Positions 44,947 to 54,113 are shown, numbered from the stretch's first letter. The stretch is DNA of 64,000 bases from Actinoalloteichus hymeniacidonis (GCF_014203365.1 NZ_JACHIS010000001.1:2790001-2854000), one strand, 5' to 3'. The notes: a model not told the origin generated them from the letters alone. Translations and numbers: made by a program.

Positions 44947-45945
44947 ATGCTTGATCTCCATCGGCTGCGGCTGCTGCGCGAGCTCAGCCGTCGGGGCACC
45001 CTCGCGGCGGTGGCCAAGGCACTGTCCTACACGCCATCGGCGATCTCCCAGCAACTCACTCGGTTGGAGGAGGAGGTCGGCGTCCCGCTGCGGGAACAGG
45101 TGGGGCGCAAGGTCCGGTTGACCGCCCAGGGAGAGATCCTCGTCGCCCACACCGAGGCGGTGCTGGAACGGCTGGAACGGGCGGAATCCGAGCTGGCCGC
45201 CTCGATGACCGAACTGACCGGGACGCTGCGGATCGCCGCCTTCCAGACGACGATGCTCAGCCTGGTCCCGGAGGCCTTGAGCGGGCTGCGCCGGGCGCAC
45301 CCACGGCTGCGGGTGGAGGTCACCCAGGCCGAGCCGGAGGAGGCCCTCCCGCTCCTGCTCACCCGGGATTTCGATCTGGTGATCGGCGAGGAGTACCCGC
45401 ACGATCCGGAGCCTCGACCGGTCGAGGTGGAACAGGAGGATCTCGTCGAGGACGTGATCCGGCTGGCCTGTCCCCGGACCTTCACCGATGCCGAGGTCGT
45501 CGGGACCGAGTCTGCGGTGCCCGGCCTGGGCGCCGAACCGCGCCCGCTGCCCGCAGATCCCGGCGAGGCGGATCCGGCCGCGATGCTGCGCTCGGCGGCC
45601 ACCCTGCCGTGGATCATGGAGCCGCCACGGAACGCCGCTCGGCGCTGGGCGTTGGCCCTGTGCCGGGATGCGGGTTTCGAGCCGGATGTGCGGATCGTGA
45701 CGGCGGACGCGCTGACCTGTCTGCGATTCGTCGAACAGGGCCACGGCGTCGCCTTGATCTCCGACCTGGTGTGGGCCGCACGCGAACCCACGGTGCCGCT
45801 GTACCCGCTGCCGCAACCCTGGGGCAGACGACGACTGTTCACCGCCGCCCGGCGGGGCAGTGGTGCCCATCCGGCGGTGCGGGCCTGCCGGGACGCGCTG
45901 TGTGCTGCGGCGAAGGCGACTCCGATCCGTTCGATGCCGGCGTGA
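44947..45945 (+). CDS. LysR-family transcriptional regulator
   Basis: 332 residues from ATG 44947. The N-terminal helix-turn-helix is LHRLRLLRELSRRGTLAAVA, then KALSYTPSAISQQLTRLEEE (residues about 3-60). The effector domain has GTLRIAAFQTTMLSLVPEAL and LLTRDFDLVIGEEY, then VTADALTCLRFVEQGHGVAL. The length is slightly above the family's about 300. As in many actinomycetes it is divergent from an EamA exporter and likely activates it in response to the exported metabolite. Confidence 0.9.
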   Translation: MLDLHRLRLLRELSRRGTLAAVAKALSYTPSAISQQLTRLEEEVGVPLREQVGRKVRLTAQGEILVAHTEAVLERLERAESELAASMTELTGTLRIAAFQTTMLSLVPEALSGLRRAHPRLRVEVTQAEPEEALPLLLTRDFDLVIGEEYPHDPEPRPVEVEQEDLVEDVIRLACPRTFTDAEVVGTESAVPGLGAEPRPLPADPGEADPAAMLRSAATLPWIMEPPRNAARRWALALCRDAGFEPDVRIVTADALTCLRFVEQGHGVALISDLVWAAREPTVPLYPLPQPWGRRRLFTAARRGSGAHPAVRACRDALCAAAKATPIRSMPA

Positions 45946-46226
45946 TCGGCGATCCCAGCGGCGACGTCGAGTGGCGGGTCGTGTCCCGGCCCGGTCCGGA
46001 TCAGCTGGAAGCGTCTACCGAGCGACGAGCGCCGTCCGGCGAAGTGGCCTCGTCGGTGGCTGTGCGTTGCCGCCCGAACGTCGGCGCCGATCTTCTGCGA
46101 TCATCGGCCTTGGAATCGGACGTTATCGGGAACCCTGGCAAGCTGGTGGGACACCGAGGCCAGCTAACGGCCGAGTTCGAACGTGGTGCGATCGTCAGCG
46201 ATGTGGGGAAGAGGAAGCAGAGGACT

Positions 46227-46823
46227 ATGACGGCCGAGATGCATGCCGGAACCGGGCTCAACCTGAGCGACTCGGTGTTCGAACGACTTCTCCAGGAACG
46301 GATCATCTTCCTCGGATCCGAGGTCAACGACGAGATCGCCAACCGGATCACCGCTCAACTGTTGCTGTTGGCCGCCGAGGACCCGGACAAGGACATCACC
46401 CTGTACATCAACTCGCCGGGCGGCTCCGTCTCGGCGGGCATGGCGATCTACGACACCATGCAGCTGATCGAGCCCGACGTCGCGACCTTCGCGATGGGCT
46501 TCGCGGCCTCGATGGGGCAGTTCCTGCTCTCCTCCGGGCAGCCGGGTAAGCGGCACATCCTGTCCCACGCTCGCGTGCTGATGCACCAGCCCTCTGCGGG
46601 TATCGGGGGGTCGGCCTCCGACGTCGCTATCCGCGCCGAGGTCTACGCGAAGACGAAGCTGCAGATGGCCGAGTTGATCGCCGAGCAGACCGGGCAGACG
46701 GTGGAGCGCATCACCAAGGACTCCGATCGCGACCGGTGGTTCACCGCGCAGGAGGCGTTGGAGTACGGCTTCGTGGATCACGTGGTCGCGCGAGCGCAGC
46801 ATCAGAGCCGTCGCGGCCGCTGA
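46227..46823 (+). CDS. clpP: ATP-dependent Clp protease proteolytic subunit (solo ClpP)
   Basis: 198 residues from ATG 46227, with AGAGG upstream. The catalytic triad is Ser95 (MGFAASMGQFLL), His120 (HARVLMHQP) and Asp169 (DSDRDRWFTAQEA), with the spacing of E. coli ClpP. The oligomer head region (YINSPGGSVSAGMAIYDTMQ) is intact and there is only a short N-terminal propeptide. Most actinomycetes encode clpP1P2 next to clpX. Here clpP is alone with a PadR gene 125 bases downstream and no chaperone gene, so it is likely an extra paralogue. A GGGGCGG/CCGCCCC hairpin follows. Confidence 0.93.
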   Translation: MTAEMHAGTGLNLSDSVFERLLQERIIFLGSEVNDEIANRITAQLLLLAAEDPDKDITLYINSPGGSVSAGMAIYDTMQLIEPDVATFAMGFAASMGQFLLSSGQPGKRHILSHARVLMHQPSAGIGGSASDVAIRAEVYAKTKLQMAELIAEQTGQTVERITKDSDRDRWFTAQEALEYGFVDHVVARAQHQSRRGR

Positions 46824-46842
46824 GCTCGTCCTTTCGGAGTAC

Positions 46843-46868
46843 GGGGCGGGCAGCACGGTGTCCGCCCC
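46843..46868 (+). terminator. Hairpin after clpP
   Basis: GGGGCGG (46843-46849) pairs with CCGCCCC (46862-46868), 20 bases after the clpP stop. It suggests clpP is monocistronic. Confidence 0.5.
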
Positions 46869-46948
46869 GGTGGTCGTTGCCCTCGCAATGACGGAATCAG
46901 CGCTGGTCTAGCCTGTCCGCGACGGGTTATACGGCCGATAGGGAGACG

Positions 46949-47512
46949 ATGTCGGCAACGCGGCTGCTGGTCCTCGGTGTGGTGCGAGGACTCGGAACGG
47001 CGCACGGCTATCTGCTGCACACCGAGTTGGCCTCCTGGGAGGCCGAGGGTTGGATCAACATCAAGTGGGGTTCGATCTACCACGGACTCCGCCAACTCGC
47101 GAAGCTCGGATTGCTCGAAGCCACCACCCACGACGAGTGGCCGGGACGTACCGATTACCAGCTGACCGAGGCGGGGGAGACGGAGTTCTTCCGTCTGCTT
47201 CGCGATGCGCTGCGCCGCGCCGACCACCGGCCGGACGTGCTGGCCGCAGGCCTGGCCCTGATGCCCGCGTTGGAGCGTGCCGAGCTCGTCGGTCTGTTCC
47301 GGGAACGGTTGGCCGCGTTGGAGAGCAACGCCGAGGAGCTGCGCGGCAACCTCGAACAGCGAAGACAGCTCGACCGCCACGCGCACCTGCGGGAGCTGAC
47401 CGTCCTGCGGGCGCACACCGCGCAGGGCGACGCCGAATGGACCAGATTGCTTCTTCAGCGGCTTGAGCGTGGCGACTATCGCCTGGCGGACGACGAACCT
47501 CGCCCGGCGTAG
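46949..47512 (+). CDS. PadR-family transcriptional regulator
   Basis: 187 residues from ATG 46949. The winged helix is RLLVLGVVRGLGTAHGYLLH, WINIKWGSIYHGLRQLAKLG and LLEATTHDEWPGRTDYQLTE, a typical PadR core (residues 5-85). The C-terminal coiled-coil dimerisation part (LVGLFRERLAALESNAEELR) has the length of the PadR-s2/Vir-like class. Targets are unknown; the DrrAB-like exporter 1.7 kb away is a possible candidate because PadR proteins often control drug exporters. Confidence 0.88.
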   Translation: MSATRLLVLGVVRGLGTAHGYLLHTELASWEAEGWINIKWGSIYHGLRQLAKLGLLEATTHDEWPGRTDYQLTEAGETEFFRLLRDALRRADHRPDVLAAGLALMPALERAELVGLFRERLAALESNAEELRGNLEQRRQLDRHAHLRELTVLRAHTAQGDAEWTRLLLQRLERGDYRLADDEPRPA

Positions 47513-47570
47513 CCGGTCGCCCCGGTGGGGCGGTGGCGGCCGGGCGAGGTCGCGGATGCCGCGTTCGGCG

Positions 47571-48587
47571 TCAGTCCTGCTGCTTGGCGGTCGGTGCGTT
47601 CAATTCGGCGAGCAGGAAGGCGCCGGTCACCGCGATCATCACCCCGGTCATGATCTGGAGCAGATCGACGAAGGGCACCAACCCCGTCTGGGTCGCGTTC
47701 GTGCCGGAGCCCGCGACGCCTGCCAGCAGCAGCGTCATCGGATACAAGCCGTTACCGAAGACGGCGCCGCCGCCGATCCAACCGAGGGCCAGCGGTAGCG
47801 CGGTTCGCTGTCGCTGCGGACGCCGGAAGGCGATGACGAACAGACCTGCCGCCGCCGCGACCGCGAACAACGCGGTGCCCGCGTCCGCGAGCCGCTCCGC
47901 GATCCCTCGGCTCTCGATCAGCTGTGGCGACAACCCCCACGTCGCCCCCAAGGCCCAGGGCAGTCGCACTGCGGCCACCACGGCGAGCAACACGGTGGCC
48001 AGCCGGACGAACACGGCGATCACCGGTTGATAGGGGCCCACCGGGTGTTCCCGCACGCGTCCGGTGAGTACGTGCGGCCACCGGTCGCGCGCGTAGAGCA
48101 CGAACGAGGCGGCGATGCCGATCGCCTGGGCGCCGAATCCGACGTAGACCAGCGGGCCGACCCAGGCCGCGAGGGAGTCGTCACCCACGCTCGCGGATCC
48201 GGTCAGGACCGATACCGCGACGACCGGGCCGGTGATGACGAACGGCGCCAGCAGGCCCGTTCCCACCCAGGTCGGCGCGAGGACCAGGAATACCGGTATC
48301 CGCGCGCCCCAGGCATGGGTGAACGCGATGATGATCAACGCGGCGATGATCTCCATTGCCGCCGTGACGATATTCCCACCCTGGATGACTGCGGGATCCA
48401 CCGAGGAGGCGCTGGTGATACCGGCGGTGGAACCGGCTATCCAGAATAGTTTGAGGGTGAAGTACGGAAGAATGGCGAGAATTGCCGCGTATCCGACGAT
48501 CAATCGAATTCGAGAGCTTCGTCGGCGGGCCGGATTCGGGCTCGTCATGATCGTTTCAGCCCTCGTTTCCGTCGGCGTGGAGCTCAT
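47571..48587 (-). CDS. Hypothetical polytopic membrane protein
   Basis: 338 residues from ATG 48587, or ATG 48548 (MTSPNPARRRSSRIRLIVGY). About eight to nine helices are predicted, including LIVGYAAILAILPYFTLKLF, NIVTAAMEIIAALIIIAFTH, VFLVLAPTWVGTGLLAPFVI, LVYVGFGAQAIGIAASFVLY and LLQIMTGVMIAVTGAFLLAE. No catalytic motif or transport family is recognised. It is convergent with the PadR gene and divergent from the ABC exporter genes, sharing the 619-base control region to its right. Confidence 0.7.
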   Translation of the reverse strand: MSSTPTETRAETIMTSPNPARRRSSRIRLIVGYAAILAILPYFTLKLFWIAGSTAGITSASSVDPAVIQGGNIVTAAMEIIAALIIIAFTHAWGARIPVFLVLAPTWVGTGLLAPFVITGPVVAVSVLTGSASVGDDSLAAWVGPLVYVGFGAQAIGIAASFVLYARDRWPHVLTGRVREHPVGPYQPVIAVFVRLATVLLAVVAAVRLPWALGATWGLSPQLIESRGIAERLADAGTALFAVAAAAGLFVIAFRRPQRQRTALPLALGWIGGGAVFGNGLYPMTLLLAGVAGSGTNATQTGLVPFVDLLQIMTGVMIAVTGAFLLAELNAPTAKQQD

Positions 48588-49206
48588 GGGAGACCCACCG
48601 GCCCTTTCCTGTCGAGATGGCGTCGCGCAGCGTGATCGGCGACTGTTGCCACAGGTTGCGGCTGGGCTGGGACTGTACCCGATGCCGAGATCGCCTAGTT
48701 GTCGAATCCCGTGCTGCCGGATAGGGTGTGACGATCTTCTCGATAGTCCGTGATCGGCTCAGTCCCGGTCGGGTTGTGCGGTATTGCGCGCGAGGCGCCT
48801 CGACGGGTCCGCTCGGTGTCGACGGGCTAATACGAATCGTGACGCGATTCCGTCCGACGGTCGCGATGTGGGGGAATCGCTTTATTTGCCGCCTGGGTAA
48901 GTTGGTCTATTCGCGGGTGGGCAGGCGGCATCGACGTTGTCGTCAAGCGCTTTGTGCGGGGCGCCCCATGCGGTATCGGCCGCCTACGGCTGACGAGTGC
49001 GACGTATACATCGATGGTCTACTCAAATTTGTGCAAGGCGGCGGCGGTGGGCTAGGTTGTTGCCCCGATCGAGTCCGGCCCCCGGCGTCCGACCAGTGAC
49101 TCAAGTTTGAGTCCGACGGCGGGTGGAGAGATCGCCCTCTACCGACCTTTGAACCGACCCGGTGGTCCCGCCCTGCGCGGGGACTCAAATTTGAGCAGGA
49201 GGCCGC
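48588..49206. other. Control region upstream of DrrAB-like genes
   Basis: 619 bases with no supported gene. Its right third holds three copies of a CTCAAATTTGAG-type palindrome (49022, 49100, 49184). The middle (48830-48900) is locally less GC-rich and may hold promoters. Confidence 0.5.
49022..49195. promoter_or_regulatory. Three CTCAAATTTGAG-type operators before DrrAB-like genes
   Basis: Copies are CTCAAATTTGTG (49022-49033), CTCAAGTTTGAG within the larger dyad GACTCAAGTTTGAGTC (49098-49113), and CTCAAATTTGAG (49184-49195). The spacings are 78 and 84 bases, close to whole numbers of helical turns, and the last abuts the ribosome site of the ATPase gene. They look like binding sites of one repressor. 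Confidence 0.75.
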
Positions 49207-50166
49207 GTGATCCACACCCGAGGTTTGACCAGGCAGTTCCGTACCAAGCACGAGACCGTTCAGGCGGTCCGTGGCCTCGATCTCGACGTCGAGCCGGGCG
49301 AGATCGTCGCCTTTCTCGGGCCGAACGGGGCGGGCAAGAGCACGACCTTGCGGATGCTCACCACCTTGCTTCCGCCGACGTCGGGAAGCGCCCGCGTGGC
49401 GGGCTGCGACGTGACGACCGACCCCGTCGGTGTCCGAGGCCGAATCGGTTACATCGGTCAGGGCCACGGCACCAGCGAGGAGTTCCGGGTCCGCGAGGAG
49501 CTGATCACCCAGGGGCGGTACCAGGGCCTTCGAAAGAGCGACGCGGTGCGGCGGTGCGATGAGTTGTTGAACCGTCTGTCCTTGGACGCCTTCGCCGATC
49601 GAGGAGTCGGCACGCTCTCGGGCGGCCAACGGCGGCGGCTCGACATCGCGCTCGGCTTGATCCACGACCCCCGGTTGATCTTCCTGGACGAGCCCTCCAC
49701 CGGACTGGACCCGCAGACCAGGGCCAGCCTGTGGGAGCACATCACCGGGCTGCGGGAGACTTCCGAGACCACGGTGTTCCTGACCACCCACTACCTCGAG
49801 GAAGCCGATCTCGCCGCCGAGCGCGTGGTGGTGATCGACCACGGCCGGATCATCGCCGATGGCTCGCCGAACCAACTCAAGGCCAAGGTGTCGGGGGATC
49901 TGGTCCGCATCGGCATGGGCGATGCGCAATCAGCGGGCCAGGCGGCGGAGATCGCGGCCCGACTGCCCACCGCGCACGACACGGTCGTGGACGGCACGGC
50001 AACCAGTTTCCGGGTCTCACACGGCCACGAGGCGCTCGCCGACCTGGTCAACGCCTTGGTCGTCGCCGGACTCCGGCCGACGGAGGTTCGCGTCGATCGG
50101 CCGACCCTCGACGACGTCTATCTCTCGCTCACCGGCCGGAGCATGCGTGAGGACGACGCGGCATGA
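49207..50166 (+). CDS. DrrA-like ABC exporter ATP-binding protein
   Basis: 319 residues from GTG 49207 behind AGGAGG. Motifs are GPNGAGKST (Walker A, about residues 38-46), LSGGQRRRLDIALGL (signature) and LIFLDEPSTGLDPQ (Walker B), then TTHYLEEADLAAERVVVIDH. The C-terminal extension (VDRPTLDDVYLSLTGRSMRE) is the DrrA-type domain. It belongs to the daunorubicin-resistance class that exports drugs or lipids with the permease encoded just downstream. Transcription is probably repressed through the three palindromes upstream. Confidence 0.92.
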   Translation: MIHTRGLTRQFRTKHETVQAVRGLDLDVEPGEIVAFLGPNGAGKSTTLRMLTTLLPPTSGSARVAGCDVTTDPVGVRGRIGYIGQGHGTSEEFRVREELITQGRYQGLRKSDAVRRCDELLNRLSLDAFADRGVGTLSGGQRRRLDIALGLIHDPRLIFLDEPSTGLDPQTRASLWEHITGLRETSETTVFLTTHYLEEADLAAERVVVIDHGRIIADGSPNQLKAKVSGDLVRIGMGDAQSAGQAAEIAARLPTAHDTVVDGTATSFRVSHGHEALADLVNALVVAGLRPTEVRVDRPTLDDVYLSLTGRSMREDDAA

Positions 50167-50243
50167 CCGAGCAGACCGTCACCGAACCCGCCCGTCTCGA
50201 CCCCGACCCCCGAACCGCCCGAGAGCAGGAGAACCGATGCTGA
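50163..50243 (+). CDS. Possible 26-codon coupling frame between DrrA and DrrB genes
   Basis: An ATG overlaps the DrrA stop (ATGA at 50163) and opens MTEQTVTEPARLDPDPRTAR, ending EQENRC at 50243, seven bases past the permease ATG in another frame. It could be a translational bridge, or the original N-terminus of the permease separated by a single-base shift. Relatives of DrrB often have a polar N-terminal tail of this kind. Confidence 0.35.
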   Translation: MTEQTVTEPARLDPDPRTAREQENRC

Positions 50244-50998
50244 AAATCCTTCGTGACACCGCGCTCGTCTTCTCCCATCACGTCCGGCCCGCGCTACGCA
50301 GCCCGATCGCGTTGACCAGTGGGTTGGCCCAGCCCATCCTGTACGTGGCGTTGTTCGGCCCCCTGCTGTCCGGTCAGATCCTCAGCGGCACGGGCGCGGA
50401 ATCGCCCTGGCTGTGGTTCATCCCCGGCGTGCTCGTCATGTTGATCCTGTTCGGGACCGCGTTCGCGGGCGCCGACATCCAGTTCGAGCGGGAGACCGGT
50501 GCGCTCGAACGCATCATGGCCACCCCGGTCAGCCACTCGGCCCTGTTGTTCGGTCGGGCGTTACGGCAGGTGGCGACCCTGCTGGTGCAGACCGTCCTGA
50601 TGATCTGCATCGTGCTGCCGTTCGGCCTGCGGGTCTCGCCGCTCGGAGTGCTCGTCGGCTTGGTGCTGATCGCCCTGGTCGGCGCGGCCGTCGGTGCCAC
50701 CTCGCTCGCGGTGGGATTGTTGATGACCGACATCGGTTCCTTCTACACCGTGTTGGGGACGGTCACGCTGCCGCTGATGTTGACGTCGGGGGTGCTGCTG
50801 CCGATGGACTCCGCGCCCGGCTGGCTGCTGACTCTCTCGCAGGTCAACCCGCTGAGCTACGTCGTGGCCGCCGAACGAGCCCTGTTCGTGGGCGACTTCG
50901 GCGACCCCGCCGTGCTGATCGGACTGCTCGTCGCAATCGGTGGTACGGCATTGGCCGCGGTGTTCGGCGTGGCGGTGCTGCGGCGGAACGCTCGCTGA
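50237..50998 (+). CDS. DrrB-like ABC-2 exporter permease
   Basis: 253 residues from ATG 50237 with GCAGGAG upstream. LRDTALVFSHHVRPALRSPI is the cytoplasmic start, and SGLAQPILYVALFGPLLSGQ the first helix. GTAFAGADIQFERETGALER and IMATPVSHSALLFGRALRQV form the ABC-2 membrane core, with four more helices to AVFGVAVLRRNAR. It forms the translocation channel with the DrrA-like ATPase. The protein is somewhat shorter than typical DrrB (about 280); a 26-codon frame directly upstream may represent the missing N-terminus. Confidence 0.9.
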   Translation: MLKILRDTALVFSHHVRPALRSPIALTSGLAQPILYVALFGPLLSGQILSGTGAESPWLWFIPGVLVMLILFGTAFAGADIQFERETGALERIMATPVSHSALLFGRALRQVATLLVQTVLMICIVLPFGLRVSPLGVLVGLVLIALVGAAVGATSLAVGLLMTDIGSFYTVLGTVTLPLMLTSGVLLPMDSAPGWLLTLSQVNPLSYVVAAERALFVGDFGDPAVLIGLLVAIGGTALAAVFGVAVLRRNAR

Positions 50999-51007
50999 GC
51001 AGTCGGT

Positions 51008-51040
51008 CCTGGCAGGCCGGCCTGAGACCGGCCTGCCAGG
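51008..51040. terminator. Strong bidirectional terminator
   Basis: CCTGGCAGGCCGG and CCGGCCTGCCAGG form a perfect 13-bp stem with a seven-base loop between the DrrB stop (50998) and the convergent mannonate-dehydratase stop (51051). Confidence 0.8.
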
Positions 51041-51050
51041 GACCTAGGCC

Positions 51051-52283
51051 TCACCAGTCGTGCACGGTCCCGTCCCGGAGTCGGTTCACCGGAAGATAGG
51101 CGGGTTCATAGGGGAAGGCCGCAGCCGCCTTGCGATCCAGCGTGACTCCGAGCCCCGGCGTCTCCCCGGGATGCAGGTAGCCGTCGGTGAAGGTGTACGA
51201 GCGCGGGAAGACCTGATACGTCTCCTCGCTGTGCGGCATGAACTCCTGGATGCCGAAGTTGTGAATCGCCAGATCCAGGTGCAGGCCTGCGGCCATCCCC
51301 ACCGGAGAGATGTCGGTCGGCCCGTGGATGCCGGACTTGATCTGATACTGCGCTGCGTAGTCGAAGAGTTTGCGCATCGGGGAGATGCCGCCGGTATGGG
51401 TGACCGCCGAACGGACGTAGTCGATAAGTTGTTCGCGGATCAAGGTCTGATAGTCGACCGTGGAGTTGAACACCTCGCCGATCGCCAGGGGAGTGGTGGT
51501 GTGGTGCCGGACCAGCCGTAGCGACTCCTGATTCTCGGCGGGAGTGCAGTCCTCCATCCAGAACAGGTCGTAGGGCTCCAGGGACTTGCCCAGCTTCGCC
51601 GCCTGGATCGGGGTCAACCGATGGTGCACGTCGTGCAGGAGGGGCAGATCCGGACCGAACTCGTTGCGCACCGCCTCGAAGACCGTCGGCAGGTGCCGCA
51701 GATACGCCCGGGTGTCCCAGACCTCCTCGGACGGAACGGGATGCCTGCGCGCAGGCTCGTAGTCGTAGCGACCGGTCCCGCCCGTGGTGACGCCCTGACC
51801 GATGCCGTAGATGGTGCCCAGCCCCGGGACGGCGGACTGGATCCGGATCGACTTGTAGCCCGCTTCGAGATTCGCGCGAACCGAATCGAACAGCTCCGGT
51901 AGATCCCGGCCGCTGGAATGACCGTAGGCACGGATCCCGGTGCGACTGGCGCCACCGAGAAGCTGGTAGAGCGGCAGCCCCGCGACCTGAGCCTTGAGAT
52001 CCCACAACGCGACGTCGACGGCGGCGATCGCCGCCATGGTCACGGGACCGCGCCGCCAGTAGGCGCCGCGATGCAGGTACTGCCAGGTGTCCTCGATCCG
52101 ATGCGCGTCCCGACCGGTCAACAGCGGGATGACGTGGTCGGTCAGGTAGCTCGCCACGGCGAGCTCCCGCCCGTTGAGCGTCCCGTCGCCGTACCCGCGC
52201 AACCCGTCCTCGGTGATGATCTCGAGGGTGACGAAGTTGCGACCGGGGCTCGTGACGACGACCTCGGCGTTGGCGATCCGCAT
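51051..52283 (-). CDS. D-mannonate dehydratase-like enolase (ManD/RspA family)
   Basis: 410 residues from ATG 52283. ManD features are [20 protein letters not shown] and [20 protein letters not shown], then [20 protein letters not shown] and [20 protein letters not shown]. Metal ligands of the enolase superfamily lie around [22 protein letters not shown] and AIGEVFNS; the His of VTHTGGISP and [15 protein letters not shown] complete the site. It dehydrates a six-carbon acid sugar such as D-mannonate to 2-keto-3-deoxygluconate; family members differ in rate and substrate. It follows the permease genes on the same strand, so the imported sugar is probably a uronic or aldonic acid or its oligomer. 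Confidence 0.88.
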   Translation of the reverse strand: MRIANAEVVVTSPGRNFVTLEIITEDGLRGYGDGTLNGRELAVASYLTDHVIPLLTGRDAHRIEDTWQYLHRGAYWRRGPVTMAAIAAVDVALWDLKAQVAGLPLYQLLGGASRTGIRAYGHSSGRDLPELFDSVRANLEAGYKSIRIQSAVPGLGTIYGIGQGVTTGGTGRYDYEPARRHPVPSEEVWDTRAYLRHLPTVFEAVRNEFGPDLPLLHDVHHRLTPIQAAKLGKSLEPYDLFWMEDCTPAENQESLRLVRHHTTTPLAIGEVFNSTVDYQTLIREQLIDYVRSAVTHTGGISPMRKLFDYAAQYQIKSGIHGPTDISPVGMAAGLHLDLAIHNFGIQEFMPHSEETYQVFPRSYTFTDGYLHPGETPGLGVTLDRKAAAAFPYEPAYLPVNRLRDGTVHDW

Positions 52284-52343
52284 GTGCTTCCTTTCGTGGG
52301 AGACCGGTTGTTCCAGCCCGGGCCCGTCGCCCGGCGTGCGGGC

Positions 52344-53222
52344 TCAGCCCTTGGTGGCTCCGGCGGTCAGCCCGGCCACCAGATAACGCTGGCCGAAGAC
52401 GGCGGCGAGGATGACCGGCACGCTCATCAGCGTCGAGGCCGCCATCAGACCGCCCCAGTCCACACTGGCGTAGGAGATGAAGTTGAACAGCGCCACCGGC
52501 AGGGTCTTGGTCGACTCGTCGGACAGGATCAGGGCGAAGATGAAGTTGTTCCAGCTGAACACCAACGCCAACACGCATGCCGTCGCGGTCCCCGGCGCGG
52601 CCAGGGGCAGGGAGATCCGACGGAAGGCGCCGAAGGCGGACAGCCCGTCGACGCGGCCGGCCTCCTCCAGCTCGGTCGGCAGATTGGCGAAGAAGCCGAT
52701 CATGATCCAGGTGATCAAGGGCACCGAGACGAACATGTGGCTGAGCACCAGAACGGTGTAGCCGCCGACGAGTTCCAGCCGGGCGAACAGGTAGTACCAG
52801 GGCACCAGGAGCGAGATGGCGGGGATGATGCGGGCGATCAACACCCAGTTCCCGGCCCGGTGCATGCCGAACCGACCGATGGCCCACGCTGCGGGTACCG
52901 CGATGATGGCCGAGAGCACCGTCGAGACCAGGCCGACCACGGCGGAGTTCACCATGGCGGGTAAGAAGATGCCCTCGCCCATGATGTTGCGGAAGTTCTG
53001 CATCGTCGGGCTGAAGATCAGCGCATCGTCGGGGTTGCCGATCTGCACGTTCGTCTTGAATGCGGCGAGCACCATCCAGATCAACGGGGTGGCGAACACC
53101 GCGCTGACCAGGATGATCGCCGCGAAGCGGAGGCCGGTGAGCAGCTTGCGGCGGCGCAGATGCGCGGCGGCCTCGGTGGCGGGAATGGACCCTGACTCGG
53201 ATCGCGGCAGCATGGCGGTCAT
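52344..53222 (-). CDS. Sugar ABC importer permease (MalG-type), acid-sugar operon
   Basis: 292 residues from ATG 53222, overlapping the stop of the preceding permease by four bases. LRFAAIILVSAVFATPLIWM is helix one, and the EAA loop is LEEAGRVDGLSAFGAFRRIS. ATACVLALVFSWNNFIFALI and the C-terminal FGQRYLVAGLTAGATKG are standard. It forms the heteromeric channel with the gene at 53219-54112. The ManD-like gene begins 60 bases downstream. Confidence 0.92.
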   Translation of the reverse strand: MTAMLPRSESGSIPATEAAAHLRRRKLLTGLRFAAIILVSAVFATPLIWMVLAAFKTNVQIGNPDDALIFSPTMQNFRNIMGEGIFLPAMVNSAVVGLVSTVLSAIIAVPAAWAIGRFGMHRAGNWVLIARIIPAISLLVPWYYLFARLELVGGYTVLVLSHMFVSVPLITWIMIGFFANLPTELEEAGRVDGLSAFGAFRRISLPLAAPGTATACVLALVFSWNNFIFALILSDESTKTLPVALFNFISYASVDWGGLMAASTLMSVPVILAAVFGQRYLVAGLTAGATKG

Positions 53223-54112
53223 GAGGATGCCTTCGCGGAACGGCGCCGAAGCGCGACGACGATGAAGATGATCAGCACGGTGAACACGACCAACACCGAG
53301 GCGGCCAGGCCGTACTCCTGGTAGTCGAAGGTCAGACCGTAGGCGTAGACGTTGAGCGTCTCGGCCTCGTGGCTGGAACCACCACCCGGGCCCTTGGTGG
53401 CGTAGATCAGGTCGAAGGTCTTCAACGCGTCCACACTGCGCAGGACCAACGCGGTGACGATCGCCGTGGTCAGCATCGGCAGCGTGACGTGCCGGAATCG
53501 TTGCCAGGCCGACGCCCCGTCGACCAACGCCGCCTCGATCGGCTCGCCCGGCAGCGTGCTGAGCCCGGCCAACAACAGCAGGGTCATCATCGGGGTCCAC
53601 TGCCACACGTCGATCAGGATCAGCGTGGGCAGCGATTGCGCTACGGAACCGAGGAACGGCTGCGGCGGGATGCCGACCAACCCGAGCAGGTAATTGGCGA
53701 TGCCGGTGGTCGGGTCGAGGATGAGCAGCCACAACACGCCCACCGCGACCGGCGTCGCCAGCAGCGGCACCATCATGATGGTCCGCACCCAGCGCATCCC
53801 CCGGAACGGCTTGCGCAACAACATCGCCAGGGCCAGCCCGAGGGTGAGTTCGAGCGCGACGGCGGCCACGGTGAAGACGAGGGTCCGCCACACCGCGGGC
53901 CAGAATCGCCGCAGATCACCGAGGGCGTCGCTGAAGTTCAACAGCCCGATGAACGAGCTGTCCGCGTTCACCGCCCCGAAGGCGTCGGTCAGACTCAGAT
54001 AACCGGTGTAGAGGATCGGGAAGACGATCATCACGCCGATGAACAGCAACGCAGGCGCGAGCATCATCCACTTGAGACGACGGTTCTCCTGCTCCAGTGT
54101 GTGTACTGCCAT
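53219..54112 (-). CDS. Sugar ABC importer permease (MalF-type), acid-sugar operon
   Basis: 297 residues from ATG 54112, one base after the stop of the binding-protein gene. LKWMMLAPALLFIGVMIVFP is helix one, the EAA loop reads IEAALVDGASAWQRFRHVTL, and about six helices end with VLVVFTVLIIFIVVALRRRS. It partners with the MalG-type subunit. Tight spacing through the three transport genes indicates one operon. The ATPase is missing and is presumably a shared MsiK-type protein. Confidence 0.92.
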   Translation of the reverse strand: MAVHTLEQENRRLKWMMLAPALLFIGVMIVFPILYTGYLSLTDAFGAVNADSSFIGLLNFSDALGDLRRFWPAVWRTLVFTVAAVALELTLGLALAMLLRKPFRGMRWVRTIMMVPLLATPVAVGVLWLLILDPTTGIANYLLGLVGIPPQPFLGSVAQSLPTLILIDVWQWTPMMTLLLLAGLSTLPGEPIEAALVDGASAWQRFRHVTLPMLTTAIVTALVLRSVDALKTFDLIYATKGPGGGSSHEAETLNVYAYGLTFDYQEYGLAASVLVVFTVLIIFIVVALRRRSAKASS

Positions 54113-54113
54113 G

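Noticed and set aside
48728-49099. 123-codon frame in the control region before the DrrAB genes
   Set aside because: It crosses two of the three operators, has poor codon usage and no homologous features.
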